Shown in pieces: positions 14,047 through 22,473 of a DNA stretch of 47,341 nucleotides (its first letter is position 1; each line of letters begins with the position of its first letter). This DNA is from Gemmatimonadaceae bacterium (GTDB lineage Bacteria > Gemmatimonadota > Gemmatimonadetes > Gemmatimonadales > Gemmatimonadaceae), in the NCBI GenBank assembly GCA_013816855.1, contig JACDDT010000007.1, positions 1-47,341 on the forward strand, given 5' to 3'. The translations under genes and the position numbers were made by a program. A model generated the notes under the pieces. That model saw only the letters and a list, made by a program, of their open reading frames with translations, searched no databases and was not told where the DNA came from.

Positions 14047-16379
14047 CAGCGCGGGGCGCGGAGCGGAGTGTGAATGGAGTCGGTCCTCGGGGTATCTACG
14101 GGGGTGAAAACCGTCGCAGGCTGCCGCCGTCTGCGCTGCGGAGGATTGAGAAGCGAATCGCGCTGCAGGGCCGGATCGATTGGGATGGGTGTTGGACGCG
14201 GTGGAGGACGCTGCGTAATTGGAATCGAATTGGGTGCGAGCGGCGGCGGTCCATTGGTATCGCTGCGCGGAACGTACGACACGCCGGGAATAGGCGTCCC
14301 GAATCCGGTGGAGCATTCCTGCGAGGGTTGGGTGCCGGTGACAAAGAATTCCGTGTACGCCTGATTGCCCGGACAGTAGGGCGAAGCGAGGAGTCCCGTT
14401 CGAGCATCTACTTCGCGCGTCACAATGGTAACGGGGCGTGGCCAGTCAGGGGGCGAGGGCTTCCGCCGATACACTTCCGTCATGAAGCTGGTCCACGCAG
14501 GCGCGGCAAGAACTCCGCCCTGCGCGTTGCTTTTGATCTTCTGCGGTTTGTCGAGCCCCATCCACACACCAGCGACGAGATCCGCGGTGTAACCGATGAA
14601 CCAAACGTTCGTACCGTCGTTGGTCGTGCCGGTTTTTCCGCCCGCAGGGTAGTGAAAGCCCGCGCCCCACACGCTTCCTGATGCGGTGCCCCGGCGTACG
14701 ACGTCTTTCATGATGTCAACCATGATCCAGGCTTCTTCGGTGGACATCACCTGCGTGCGCGTCGGCGTTGGCTGCCAGAGTATTTCCTGCTTTGCGTTTT
14801 CCACGCGAATGATCGCATTGGGTGACGCACGCACGCCAAGGTTCGCGAAAGCGGTGTAACTGGCGATGATCTCCATCGGGTAAACTTCGGCGGCGCCGAT
14901 GTGAATAGACGGGTAGGCGGGAATCGGAGTACTGATGCCGAAGTCGCGCGCCGCGTTGATGACCGTCTGCTCTCCGAGCTCCATTCCCAAACGGATGGTG
15001 GGAATGTTGCGGGAATCGTAGAGCGCCTTGCGCATGGGGAGGAGGCCGAGAAAGCGGCCGTCGTAATTCTGCGGAGTCCAGTTGGGCCCGCCCTGCATGT
15101 TCACGGTGAGCGGGCTGTCATTCAAAATGTACGACGCCGGGCGTCCGCTCCTGATGGCGGCGCTATACACGATCGGCTTGAAAGTGGATCCGGGCTGGCG
15201 GAGCGCCTGCGTCGCGCGGTTGAATTTTGAATCGAAGAAATCACGGCCGCCCACCATCGCCCGAATCGCGCCGTTGCGCGGATCGAGCGCGAGGAACGCA
15301 CCTTGAAGGTAGGGTGAGGTGCCCGTTCCCTCTTCGTTGTCGGGATGGTGCGCCATGTAGTACTCGTACGTCTGGTGCGTGTAAGCGCCGTAGTGTCCCG
15401 CTTCGACCGATTTCACCTGCCGCTCGAGCGCTCGCTCGGCGGCCGTCTGCATGTCGAGATCGAGCGTCGTGTAAACCTTGAGACCTTGCTCGTAGAGCTG
15501 CTTTCCGAATTGCGCATCGAGCTGCTCTCGTACCCACTCGACGAAGTAAGGCGCCGTCTCGCCCGCCTCGAGCTTCGAGGCAAGCTGAAGCGGATAAGCG
15601 CGGGCGCGGCTGGCGTCGGCGTCGCTGATGTTTCCATTTTGCCGCAGCAGCTCGATGATCGTATTGCGACGCTGAATGGCGCGATCGGGAAAGCGGCGTG
15701 GGTTGTAGCGCGCAGGCGCTTTCGGAAGTGCTGCGAGCGTGGCGGCTTCGGCGATGTTGAGATCGCGCACCGATTTTCCGAAGTACCGTTGGGCCGCTGT
15801 CTCGACGCCGTAAGCTCCGTGACCGAGATCGATCTGATTGAGGTAGAGCTCGAGAATTTTTTTCTTGTCGAACTTTGCTTCGATCTCGCGCGCGACTTTC
15901 GCTTCCTTGAGCTTGCGGACCATCGTTTTCTCCCGGCTGATCTGCTCCGGAAAGACGTTGCGGGCCAGCTGCATCGTGATCGTTGAAAATCCCTGTTTAT
16001 ATCCCCGAACGGGAGCGCGCGCGATTACAGACGCGACACGATGCCAATCGATGCCCGCGTGCTGATAGAATCGCTTGTCTTCGGTGACGACGAAGGCGTC
16101 CTGCACCATCTTCGGAATCTCATCAAGCTTGACGAGTGTTCTCTTCTCGAGACCCAGCTCGGCGATGAATCTCCCGTCGATCGCGTAAAGCTTTGACGTC
16201 TGGTGCGGCGTATAGTCGGCGAGCACTTCGATGGACGGACACTGATTGCCACGGCAGATGAGCGCCCAGCCACCATATAGAAGCCCGACCCCAAGCGAGA
16301 TAGCAAAGGTCAGCGCGAGCAGAACCGAACGGATGAGGGTCGGATGCTGCTTAGTGAAGGAGCGCCAGGCGGAGGGCAT
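14046..16379 (-). CDS. Penicillin-binding protein 1A (bifunctional transglycosylase/transpeptidase)
   Basis: Class A PBP of 777 aa that polymerises and cross-links peptidoglycan. One N-terminal membrane anchor (about 18-42) is followed by a GT51 domain (about 70-245) with catalytic E100 in FVVTEDKRFYQH and the STITMQLARN motif. The transpeptidase domain has the serine motif S398-T-F-K401, SRN (456-458) and KTGT (582-585). The tail after about residue 680 is Pro/Arg/Thr-rich and probably disordered. It leads a minus-strand group and is divergent from tyrS, with 67 bp between the starts. Confidence 0.95.
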   Translation of the reverse strand: MPSAWRSFTKQHPTLIRSVLLALTFAISLGVGLLYGGWALICRGNQCPSIEVLADYTPHQTSKLYAIDGRFIAELGLEKRTLVKLDEIPKMVQDAFVVTEDKRFYQHAGIDWHRVASVIARAPVRGYKQGFSTITMQLARNVFPEQISREKTMVRKLKEAKVAREIEAKFDKKKILELYLNQIDLGHGAYGVETAAQRYFGKSVRDLNIAEAATLAALPKAPARYNPRRFPDRAIQRRNTIIELLRQNGNISDADASRARAYPLQLASKLEAGETAPYFVEWVREQLDAQFGKQLYEQGLKVYTTLDLDMQTAAERALERQVKSVEAGHYGAYTHQTYEYYMAHHPDNEEGTGTSPYLQGAFLALDPRNGAIRAMVGGRDFFDSKFNRATQALRQPGSTFKPIVYSAAIRSGRPASYILNDSPLTVNMQGGPNWTPQNYDGRFLGLLPMRKALYDSRNIPTIRLGMELGEQTVINAARDFGISTPIPAYPSIHIGAAEVYPMEIIASYTAFANLGVRASPNAIIRVENAKQEILWQPTPTRTQVMSTEEAWIMVDIMKDVVRRGTASGSVWGAGFHYPAGGKTGTTNDGTNVWFIGYTADLVAGVWMGLDKPQKIKSNAQGGVLAAPAWTSFMTEVYRRKPSPPDWPRPVTIVTREVDARTGLLASPYCPGNQAYTEFFVTGTQPSQECSTGFGTPIPGVSYVPRSDTNGPPPLAPNSIPITQRPPPRPTPIPIDPALQRDSLLNPPQRRRRQPATVFTPVDTPRTDSIHTPLRAPR

Positions 16380-16446
16380 CGAATCTAGAAGTTAACGGTC
16401 GCACATCGAAGGTGACACCTCGCCGCGATACGCCTATTTTCAGCCA

Positions 16447-17703
16447 ATGGCGCAGACCCCCGGTCTTCTCGAAGAGCTCACGTGGCGCGAACTGGTCTAT
16501 CAGACAACGCCTGAGCTTGATTCGTTCCTCAAGGAGAAGCGGACGGCGTACTGCGGCTTCGATCCCACCGCCTCCAGCCTCCATATCGGACATCTCGTAC
16601 CGGTGATGGGACTCGCGCATCTCCAACGCGCGGGACACACGCCGATCGCGCTGGTGGGCGGAGGAACTGGGCTCATCGGAGATCCGAGCGGTAAAAACGT
16701 CGAGCGGCAGCTGTCGAGTCCAGACGTCGTAGCGGCCAACGCGCTCGCCATCAAGGCGCAACTTGAGCGCTTCCTCGATTTCGGCGGAAAATCCGCCGCT
16801 CTCATGCGGGACAATGCTGACTGGCTGCGGCCGCTGAGTGCCATTCAACTCCTTCGCGACATCGGCAAACACTTTTCCGTGAACGTGATGCTGGCGAAGG
16901 AGTCCGTTCAGTCGCGCATCGAGGGTGGGATATCATTCACCGAGTTTTCGTACATGCTTCTTCAGGCGTACGACTTCCTCGAGCTGTACAAGCGTGAGAG
17001 CGCGCAGCTGCAAATCGGTGGCAGCGATCAGTGGGGCAACATCATCGCCGGCATCGACCTCATCCGCAAAGTCGAGCGGGGCACGGCGCACGCACTGACG
17101 ATGCCGCTCGTCACGACCGCGGCCGGAACGAAGTTCGGAAAGACCGAAGCGGGCAGCGTGTGGCTCGATCCCACTCTCACATCGCCGTACAAATTTTATC
17201 AGTACTGGATCAATGTGGACGACCGCGATGTGGGCCGGTACCTGCGCTACTTCACGCTGCTGCCCAGGAAAGAAGTCGAAGGGCTCGACGAAGTGATGAA
17301 GACCGCGCCGCAGGATCGCGCTGCGCAGCAGGCGCTCGCGACCGACGTCACTTCGAGAGTGCACGGCGCCGACGCTGCAAAGGTTGCCGGTGAAGTGTCG
17401 CGCGTGCTTTTCGGGAAAGCCGACCCCGCCACGCTCTCGACAGAGGTCCTCGCCGCGCTCGGGAACGAAGTCGAGTTCAGCGAAGTCACCGAACTGCCGT
17501 CGGTAGTCGACGCGCTCACGACACTCAAGCTCACCGCGTCGAAGGGTGCGGCGAAGAGATTGATCGAGCAGGGCGGAGTGTACGTGAACGGTAAACGGGT
17601 AGGCGCAGACGCTACGTTCGACTCGATCGGCCCGCTCGCCGGCGACTATTACCTCCTCCGCAAAGGCGCGAAGGATTACGCGCTGCTTCGAGCGAGCCGT
17701 TAG
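16447..17703 (+). CDS. tyrS: Tyrosine--tRNA ligase
   Basis: Class Ib aminoacyl-tRNA synthetase, 418 aa. The Rossmann catalytic domain shows the HIGH motif at 46-49 (SLHIGHLVPV), the tyrosine-binding QIGGSDQWGNI (189-199) and the KMSKS-type loop KFGKT (229-233). The C-terminus is an S4 RNA-binding domain (SKGAAKRLIEQGGVYVNGKRV). All parts and the length are standard for the bacterial TyrRS-TyrZ/TyrS group. It starts at ATG 16447. It stands alone and is followed by a strong inverted-repeat region that could end transcription. Confidence 0.97.
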   Translation: MAQTPGLLEELTWRELVYQTTPELDSFLKEKRTAYCGFDPTASSLHIGHLVPVMGLAHLQRAGHTPIALVGGGTGLIGDPSGKNVERQLSSPDVVAANALAIKAQLERFLDFGGKSAALMRDNADWLRPLSAIQLLRDIGKHFSVNVMLAKESVQSRIEGGISFTEFSYMLLQAYDFLELYKRESAQLQIGGSDQWGNIIAGIDLIRKVERGTAHALTMPLVTTAAGTKFGKTEAGSVWLDPTLTSPYKFYQYWINVDDRDVGRYLRYFTLLPRKEVEGLDEVMKTAPQDRAAQQALATDVTSRVHGADAAKVAGEVSRVLFGKADPATLSTEVLAALGNEVEFSEVTELPSVVDALTTLKLTASKGAAKRLIEQGGVYVNGKRVGADATFDSIGPLAGDYYLLRKGAKDYALLRASR

Positions 17704-17723
17704 CCGGTAGCTGCCGGGGTCGC

Positions 17724-17822
17724 GCCGGGGCGTTCTCTTCGGACGGGTCCTCGCGGCATCGCTTCGCGATGGCGCAGCTTCGCTGCTCCGCTGCGGATTG
17801 TCCTCCGAGAATCGCCCCGGCC
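17724..17822. repeat. Structured palindromic element after tyrS
   Basis: The imperfect inverted arms 17724-17743 (GCCGGGGCGTTCTC...) and 17801-17822 (complement GCCGGGGCGATTCTC...) enclose smaller hairpins such as TCGCTTCGCGA and GCAGCTTCGCTGC. The whole is about 100 bp and begins 21 bp after the tyrS stop. It resembles REP-like intergenic palindromes and may act as a terminator. It does not share its core with the elements at 3761 and 11529. Between 17823 and 17929 nothing else can be supported. Confidence 0.6.
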
Positions 17823-17929
17823 GCTCCTCTCTACTGGAACTTCGAACGGCTTGTTCGAGCGAACGCTAGAAGCGCGGGGGAAAACCTGAGCGAAGGGCCA
17901 TGAATGGTGGGGGCCAGCACGGAACGGAC

Positions 17930-17957
17930 TTGACTTCGATATATCGCGCGATATAAC
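17930..17957 (+). promoter_or_regulatory. Promoter of the PadR gene
   Basis: TTGACT (17930-17935) and TATAAC (17952-17957) are spaced by 16 bp, the best housekeeping-type promoter in the window. The predicted start of transcription is near 17964, leaving a leader of about 80 nt with AGGGGG (18035-18040) before ATG 18045. The spacer and -10 box are filled by an operator-like box, which suggests repression by PadR itself. Confidence 0.75.
17936..17955 (+). promoter_or_regulatory. PadR operator-like box 1
   Basis: The box fits TCGATATA-N4-GCGATATA. It contains the perfect 16-bp palindrome TATATCGCGCGATATA (17940-17955) and lies exactly between the -35 and -10 elements, covering most of the -10. 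Binding here would block RNA polymerase. Confidence 0.7.
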
Positions 17958-17974
17958 TTTTTGAAAAGGAAAGA

Positions 17975-17994
17975 TATATCGCCAGTTATATCGA
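17975..17994 (-). promoter_or_regulatory. PadR operator-like box 2
   Basis: On the minus strand this reads TCGATATA-N4-GCGATATA, the same pattern as box 1 in opposite orientation, with centres about 39 bp apart. It lies just after the predicted start of transcription. Two facing copies suggest cooperative binding of two dimers. Confidence 0.65.
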
Positions 17995-18044
17995 GGCCGT
18001 TGCTGACCCCGAACTGGCTTGATAGGCACTTGCTAGGGGGAATT

Positions 18045-18635
18045 ATGGACGGAAAAGACTGCGGATCTGGTTTCAACTGGGCGTTCGGCGACAGAACCTT
18101 TGACGGGTCGCGCCTTTTCGGCGCGATGTTCGGCGGCCCGGGCCGAGGACGTTCGCGAGGCGGACCATTCGGCGGCGGATCGCGGGTGTTCGATCAGGGT
18201 GATCTCAAATACGTCATCCTCCGCCTGCTAGACGAAAAGCCGAGGCACGGCTATGACATCATCAAGGAAATCGAGGAGCGCTTCGGTGGGATGTATTCGC
18301 CAAGCCCCGGCACGGTCTACCCGACGCTGACGATGCTCGAGGACCTCGGCTACGCTCGCGCGAAGCCGGAAGAGAGTGGAAAGAAGATTTACGAGATCAC
18401 GGATGAAGGGCGCGCGTATCTGGCGGAGAATCAGCCGCTCATCGACGACATCTTCTCGCGCATCGCGGAGTTCGCGCAGAGCATCTTCGGCGAGCCGATG
18501 ATGGAAGTGCACCGCGGAATGAAAGACCTCGGCCGCGCCATCTACGCCTCGCAGAGCAAACCGCGAAGCGCCGAGCAGATCAAGAAAATCAAAGAGATCC
18601 TCGACCGAGCCGCGAATGAGGTCGAAGCGGTCTAG
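18045..18635 (+). CDS. PadR-family transcriptional regulator
   Basis: A 196-aa regulator. A Gly/Arg/Phe-rich N-terminal arm (1-50) precedes a winged helix domain: GDLKYVILRLLDEKPRHGYD, IIKEIEERFGG, SPSPGTVYPTLTMLEDLGY (the conserved PadR recognition segment) and KKIYEITDEGRAYL. A C-terminal helical dimerisation part (about 135-196) makes it a PadR-s2 type. The start is ATG 18045 with AGGGGG four bases before it; the longer reading frame from 17961 would run through the operator region and is rejected. No co-directional target gene follows, so besides itself its targets must lie elsewhere. Its stop codon overlaps the convergent gene's stop in CTAG. Confidence 0.93.
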   Translation: MDGKDCGSGFNWAFGDRTFDGSRLFGAMFGGPGRGRSRGGPFGGGSRVFDQGDLKYVILRLLDEKPRHGYDIIKEIEERFGGMYSPSPGTVYPTLTMLEDLGYARAKPEESGKKIYEITDEGRAYLAENQPLIDDIFSRIAEFAQSIFGEPMMEVHRGMKDLGRAIYASQSKPRSAEQIKKIKEILDRAANEVEAV

Positions 18636-19366
18636 GTCATCGCTTCCGGAAAGCGCTCGCGCTTCAAGCTGGCGAGCGCTACCCGCGAGCGTTTTTCGAT
18701 TTCTGTTCCCGGATACTTGTCGATGAGACGCTTCAGTTCGCGCATCGAACGCCCCTCGTTCTCCGGCCAGATGAGGTAAAGGTCAATCAGACGGAGCGAC
18801 GCGTGCACGTCGTCGCGTGGGCGCGTGGCGTGGGACCGGACATAGCGGTACAGCGCCGCCGACTCCTCGAACGACGAATTCTTCCGATGCAGCTCTGCTG
18901 CGCGCAAGCGAACGTCCACGTTATCCGGCTCGGCTTCCGCGATCGTCGCAAACGATTTCAGCGCACCGTCGACATCGCCACGCGCGACGAGAGAGTCCTC
19001 ACGCGAATAACCGCGCTGATATTCAGCCTGCGGGTGGAGGAAAGAGCCGATGCCCTCGCCGGCGCCGCGTGAGAATCCCAGCACAAAGAGCAGCGATCCG
19101 CCGCCGAAAATCATGGCGCCTACGATAGCGCCCAGCGCGATATAGATGAATGCGAGCGTGTGACTTGGCGGAAGTCTGCGCTTCACGACGACCCACGCCA
19201 CGCCAATCAGAATTCCCGCCGCTGTTGGAATGAGACAGTAATTGAACGCTCTGAAAAGATCCGAGCCTTCCGCGCCCATCCTGTCGGAAAGCGTCCGGCG
19301 ATACTCCGCGTCGGGCTTGATCCCCACGAGGTCGGATGAGTGCCGCAGATCAAGCGGCTTCGTCAT
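18632..19366 (-). CDS. Membrane protein with TPR-like C-terminal domain
   Basis: A 244-aa protein without a recognised name. Two membrane helices (about 41-62 and 70-97, the second Gly-rich) are followed by a helical repeat region that looks like degenerate TPRs (EDSLVARGDVDGALKSFATI, VDVRLRAAELHRKNSSFEES). It overlaps the stop of the upstream PQQ-type dehydrogenase gene by ATGA and is the last gene of the porX-led minus-strand run. Its function is unknown; TPR parts usually hold protein partners. Confidence 0.78.
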   Translation of the reverse strand: MTKPLDLRHSSDLVGIKPDAEYRRTLSDRMGAEGSDLFRAFNYCLIPTAAGILIGVAWVVVKRRLPPSHTLAFIYIALGAIVGAMIFGGGSLLFVLGFSRGAGEGIGSFLHPQAEYQRGYSREDSLVARGDVDGALKSFATIAEAEPDNVDVRLRAAELHRKNSSFEESAALYRYVRSHATRPRDDVHASLRLIDLYLIWPENEGRSMRELKRLIDKYPGTEIEKRSRVALASLKRERFPEAMT

Positions 19367-20562
19367 CGTCCGGAAGGCAGCGCGGCAATCATTCTGTAGA
19401 TCACGCCGAGGTGCGACACCGCATAGATCTCGCCTTCAGCGTCGAGTCCGAACGACGCGATCGCGGAAACTTTTGCCACCGGCCACTCGGTCTGTTCGGT
19501 GACTCTACCGTTCACGTACTTGAAGCTGCGCAGCCAGGTTTTGCAGTAATCGGCGTAGAAGTAATGGCCGTCCAGCGCGGGAATTTTTCTCCCGCGATAA
19601 ACGAAGCCGCCTGTGATCGAGCAGCCATCGGAATGCGAGTAAACCACCGCCGGACGCTGCAGCCCCGTTTGGTTGCAGCTGTCGCCGTGGAGGCAGGAGA
19701 AACCTTCCATTACGCTCCAGCCGTAGTTCACACCCGCACGGCTCGAGGGGACAACGTCGATCTCTTCGTATTTGTCCTGTCCGACGTCCGCGATGTAGAG
19801 GTTGCCGTCTTTCGCGTCGAAAGCAAAACGCCAAGGATTACGCAAACCGATCGCCCATATCTCGGGACGCCCCCCGGACTTCGCATACGGATTCGCGGCT
19901 GGAGAGGTGTACGCGTCGCGATCGACGTTGATGCGAAGAAGCTTCGCGAGCAGAGTGTTCGAGCTCTGCCCGTTGCCGCTAGGGTCGAGCTGGCTCCCGC
20001 CATCTCCCATTCCGATGTAGAGCATTCCGTCGGGACCGAACAGGTTCATGCCGCCGTTATGATTGGCGTAGGGCTGATGGATTTTAAGAATGAGGCGCGC
20101 AGACCCGGAGTCGGCGACATCGGGGTCGTGCGAGACCGTATACCGCTCGATGTTGGTGTCGCCGTTATGATCGGTGTAGTTGACGAATAGAAATCCGTTA
20201 GTCCGGTACTGCGGATGAAATGCGACGCTGAGAAATCCGCGCTCTCCGCCGCTCTGCACTTTCCTTGTGATGTCGAGAAATGGGCGCGGAAGCTTCCGGC
20301 CATCTTTGATGATGACGATGCGCCCCGGCTGCTCCCCGACGAAAAGTCGCGCGTCGCCAACGGGCGTAGTGAGATAGACCGGCTCATCGAGGCCGCGCAC
20401 GACTTCCTGCATAGCGATCGTCACGCGCTGAGTCGCGGGGCTAGACTGCGTCGGTGCCGGCGAGACCGATTGCGCGACTTGAATCGTGTCGGCCGACGCA
20501 TCCCGCTGCGGCGAACAAAAAAGCGAGACGGCGACAGCGATCGCCGCGTTGGTTCGTAGCAT
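19363..20562 (-). CDS. PQQ-dependent sugar dehydrogenase (glucose/sorbosone dehydrogenase family)
   Basis: An exported beta-propeller enzyme of 399 aa. After a signal region (about 1-30) come the family motifs VVRGLDEPVYL, GERGFLSVAFHPQY, HNGGMNLFGPDGMLYIGMGDGG with the likely catalytic His, EIWAIGLRNPWRF, DVGQDKYEEIDV and GGFVYRG. These proteins oxidise sugars or other alcohols in the periplasm, some with PQQ; the substrate is not predictable. The start at ATG 20562 is preferred because GGAG lies 5 bases upstream; GTG 20580 is the alternative. A hairpin separates it from the ABC permease gene. Confidence 0.9.
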   Translation of the reverse strand: MLRTNAAIAVAVSLFCSPQRDASADTIQVAQSVSPAPTQSSPATQRVTIAMQEVVRGLDEPVYLTTPVGDARLFVGEQPGRIVIIKDGRKLPRPFLDITRKVQSGGERGFLSVAFHPQYRTNGFLFVNYTDHNGDTNIERYTVSHDPDVADSGSARLILKIHQPYANHNGGMNLFGPDGMLYIGMGDGGSQLDPSGNGQSSNTLLAKLLRINVDRDAYTSPAANPYAKSGGRPEIWAIGLRNPWRFAFDAKDGNLYIADVGQDKYEEIDVVPSSRAGVNYGWSVMEGFSCLHGDSCNQTGLQRPAVVYSHSDGCSITGGFVYRGRKIPALDGHYFYADYCKTWLRSFKYVNGRVTEQTEWPVAKVSAIASFGLDAEGEIYAVSHLGVIYRMIAALPSGR

Positions 20563-20589
20563 CAGCGCTCCATTGTTCACCGCTCTATC

Positions 20590-20608
20590 CTGCGCGCCAG
20601 GCGCGCAG
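20590..20608. other. Intercistronic hairpin between permease and dehydrogenase genes
   Basis: CTGCGCGC-CAG-GCGCGCAG forms a perfect 8-bp GC-rich stem with a 3-base loop in the 54-bp gap. No U-run follows on the minus strand, so it is more likely an mRNA-stability or partial termination structure than a full terminator. It may lower expression of the last two genes of the operon. Confidence 0.6.
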
Positions 20609-20616
20609 TCGGCAAG

Positions 20617-21537
20617 TCAGGCCTGCTTTTCCTTGGCCTCGACCATTGCTATTGGATCGCGGGCCGCCGGCGGCTCGGCCGCAACATTTACCTTGCGGTA
20701 ATGCTGCTTGGGATCCAGCGCATCCCGAAGAGCGTCGCCGAGGAGATTGAACCCGAGCACGGCGAGTCCGATCGCCATCCCGGGGAACACCGAAGTCCAC
20801 GGAGAATGGCGAAGCTGGTCGAGGTCGCGCCCGTCGGCGATCATAGAGCCCCAGCTTGGCGCCGGAGGCGGAACCCCGAGGCCAAGGAACGACAATGCGG
20901 CTTCGGCCATGATTGCGCCGGCCACGCCGAGCGTGGCAGCGATGACCACTGGCGCGATGACGTTAGGCAGCACGTGCTGCATCATGATGCGGATGTCGCT
21001 GCCACCCAATGCACGAATGGCCTGCACGTACTCGAGCTGACGAACGACGAGAACCTGTCCGCGAACAAGACGCGCCATTCCTGCCCAACCGACAACTCCA
21101 ATCGTTGCGAACACGACAGTCATAGACGGCTGAAGGGCGGCAACCATCGCGATCAGCAGAAGCAACGTTGGAAACGCGAGCGTGACGTCGGCGAGGCGCA
21201 TGATGACCTCGTCGATCCACTTTCCGTAGAATCCCGCGAGCATGCCGAGCGTGACGCCGATGAGGAGGGCGATGCCCTGCGAGATGAATCCGACGGTGAG
21301 CGACACGCGGGCGCCGTACACCAACCGCGACCAGAGGTCGCGTCCCTGAACGTCGGTGCCCAGGAAGTGCGCGGCGGAAGGCCGCTCGAGCAGGTGATTG
21401 AGATCGATCGTGATCGGACTCTGCCGCGCGATGAGGGGAGCGAGAATCGCCGCCAACCCCATCACAATCACAATGACGAGGCCCAGCCGCGCGCGATTGT
21501 CGCGGAAAAAGCGTTTTCTCTGCGCCGGATCGAGCAT
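20617..21537 (-). CDS. Peptide-type ABC transporter permease (DppC/OppC family)
   Basis: Inner-membrane permease of 306 aa. It has an N-terminal OppC_N segment (RKRFFRDNRARLGLVIVIVM, first membrane helix), the HFLGTDVQGRDLWSRLVYGAR motif, a BPD_transp_1 domain with about five helices, and an EAA-like loop (YVQAIRALGGSDIRIMMQHVLPN) for contact with the ATPase. A charged tail ends the protein. The companion DppB permease, ATPases and binding protein are absent from the window, so it is an orphan in a lipid A/LPS operon, 6 bp after the acyltransferase gene. Confidence 0.93.
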   Translation of the reverse strand: MLDPAQRKRFFRDNRARLGLVIVIVMGLAAILAPLIARQSPITIDLNHLLERPSAAHFLGTDVQGRDLWSRLVYGARVSLTVGFISQGIALLIGVTLGMLAGFYGKWIDEVIMRLADVTLAFPTLLLLIAMVAALQPSMTVVFATIGVVGWAGMARLVRGQVLVVRQLEYVQAIRALGGSDIRIMMQHVLPNVIAPVVIAATLGVAGAIMAEAALSFLGLGVPPPAPSWGSMIADGRDLDQLRHSPWTSVFPGMAIGLAVLGFNLLGDALRDALDPKQHYRKVNVAAEPPAARDPIAMVEAKEKQA

Positions 21538-21543
21538 CGTCAG

Positions 21544-22473
21544 CTAGAGCGTTGGATCGCGGAGCTCTGGCGGCGTCTCAGGCGGCTGCCTGCGCCAGCG
21601 GCGATGCTGCCAGAAGTATTGCTCCGGCACAACGCGCACCCACTTCTCCAGAACCTGTGTGAACCGCGCGACAATTCCGTCAACGTCCTGCTCCCGGTCA
21701 CCTGTGGATTTCGTCTCGATCGGCTCGACGACGATTCTATACTTGCCGTTGGGCTTTCTGATCGCGACGACGAATAGTACAGGGACATTGAATCGCAAGG
21801 CGAATACCGCGGCACCGCGCGGGGTTTTCGCGGGACGTCCAAAGAATGGAACGAACGTCGAGGCCAGCCCCATAACTCCCTGATCGGCCACGAACGCAAC
21901 CGCCCTTCCCGCCCTCAGCGACCTCGGCGTGCGCTTTACCGCGTCCGTGTCCTTAACGACGACCATTCCGATCCCCTCGCGCGTCCCGTTCAGGTAGCTG
22001 TCAAAAACAGGGTTCGCCATCTCGCGCGCTATTACATCGAGGGGAATTCCGCGCGCGGCAACGTACGCGCCTGCGAGCTCCCAGTTGCCGAAGTGTCCGG
22101 TGACGAGAATGGCGCCAAGGCCCTTCGCCATCACCTGCTCGACGTGATGCCAACCATCCACTGTCTCGACGAGGTCGAGCAGACCCTGTTTGCCCAGCGA
22201 ATCGAGAAGCGCTGTTTCAATCGCTGTCCTTCCAAGGTGGCGATAGGAATCGATGGCAACACGCTTCACTTTTTTGGGCGGCCATTCAGGAAATGCGCCG
22301 GCGATTTGCCGCTCGACGACGTGCTTCCGGATTCCCAACGGCCGGTAGCCAAGGGCGCCAAGTCGCGCGCCGATGCGTCCGGCAGTCTCCCAAGGCAGGA
22401 GCCGCAGCGCGGCGACCGTTCCGCGCAGCGAGTAGTACTCGGCGTAATGGCTGGCAGTCGGCTTCGCGGTCAT
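21544..22473 (-). CDS. Lysophospholipid/lipid A acyltransferase (LpxL/HtrB family)
   Basis: Membrane-associated acyltransferase, 309 aa, expected to add a secondary acyl chain to lipid A. It contains the catalytic H-x4-E motif in ILVTGHFGNWELAG, an N-terminal hydrophobic segment with a YYSLRGTVAALRLLP stretch, FVADQGVMG and TFVPFFGRPAKTPRG, all standard for the LpxL/LpxM group. The ATG overlaps the preceding glycosyltransferase stop by 4 bp. Neighbours that make and export LPS support the lipid A role. Which acyl position it modifies cannot be told. Confidence 0.92.
   Translation of the reverse strand: MTAKPTASHYAEYYSLRGTVAALRLLPWETAGRIGARLGALGYRPLGIRKHVVERQIAGAFPEWPPKKVKRVAIDSYRHLGRTAIETALLDSLGKQGLLDLVETVDGWHHVEQVMAKGLGAILVTGHFGNWELAGAYVAARGIPLDVIAREMANPVFDSYLNGTREGIGMVVVKDTDAVKRTPRSLRAGRAVAFVADQGVMGLASTFVPFFGRPAKTPRGAAVFALRFNVPVLFVVAIRKPNGKYRIVVEPIETKSTGDREQDVDGIVARFTQVLEKWVRVVPEQYFWQHRRWRRQPPETPPELRDPTL

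Noticed and set aside
14047-14316. 90-codon extension of the deaminase upstream of ATG 14046
   Set aside because: It runs through the PBP1A coding end in another frame; the TGATG overlap marks the true start.
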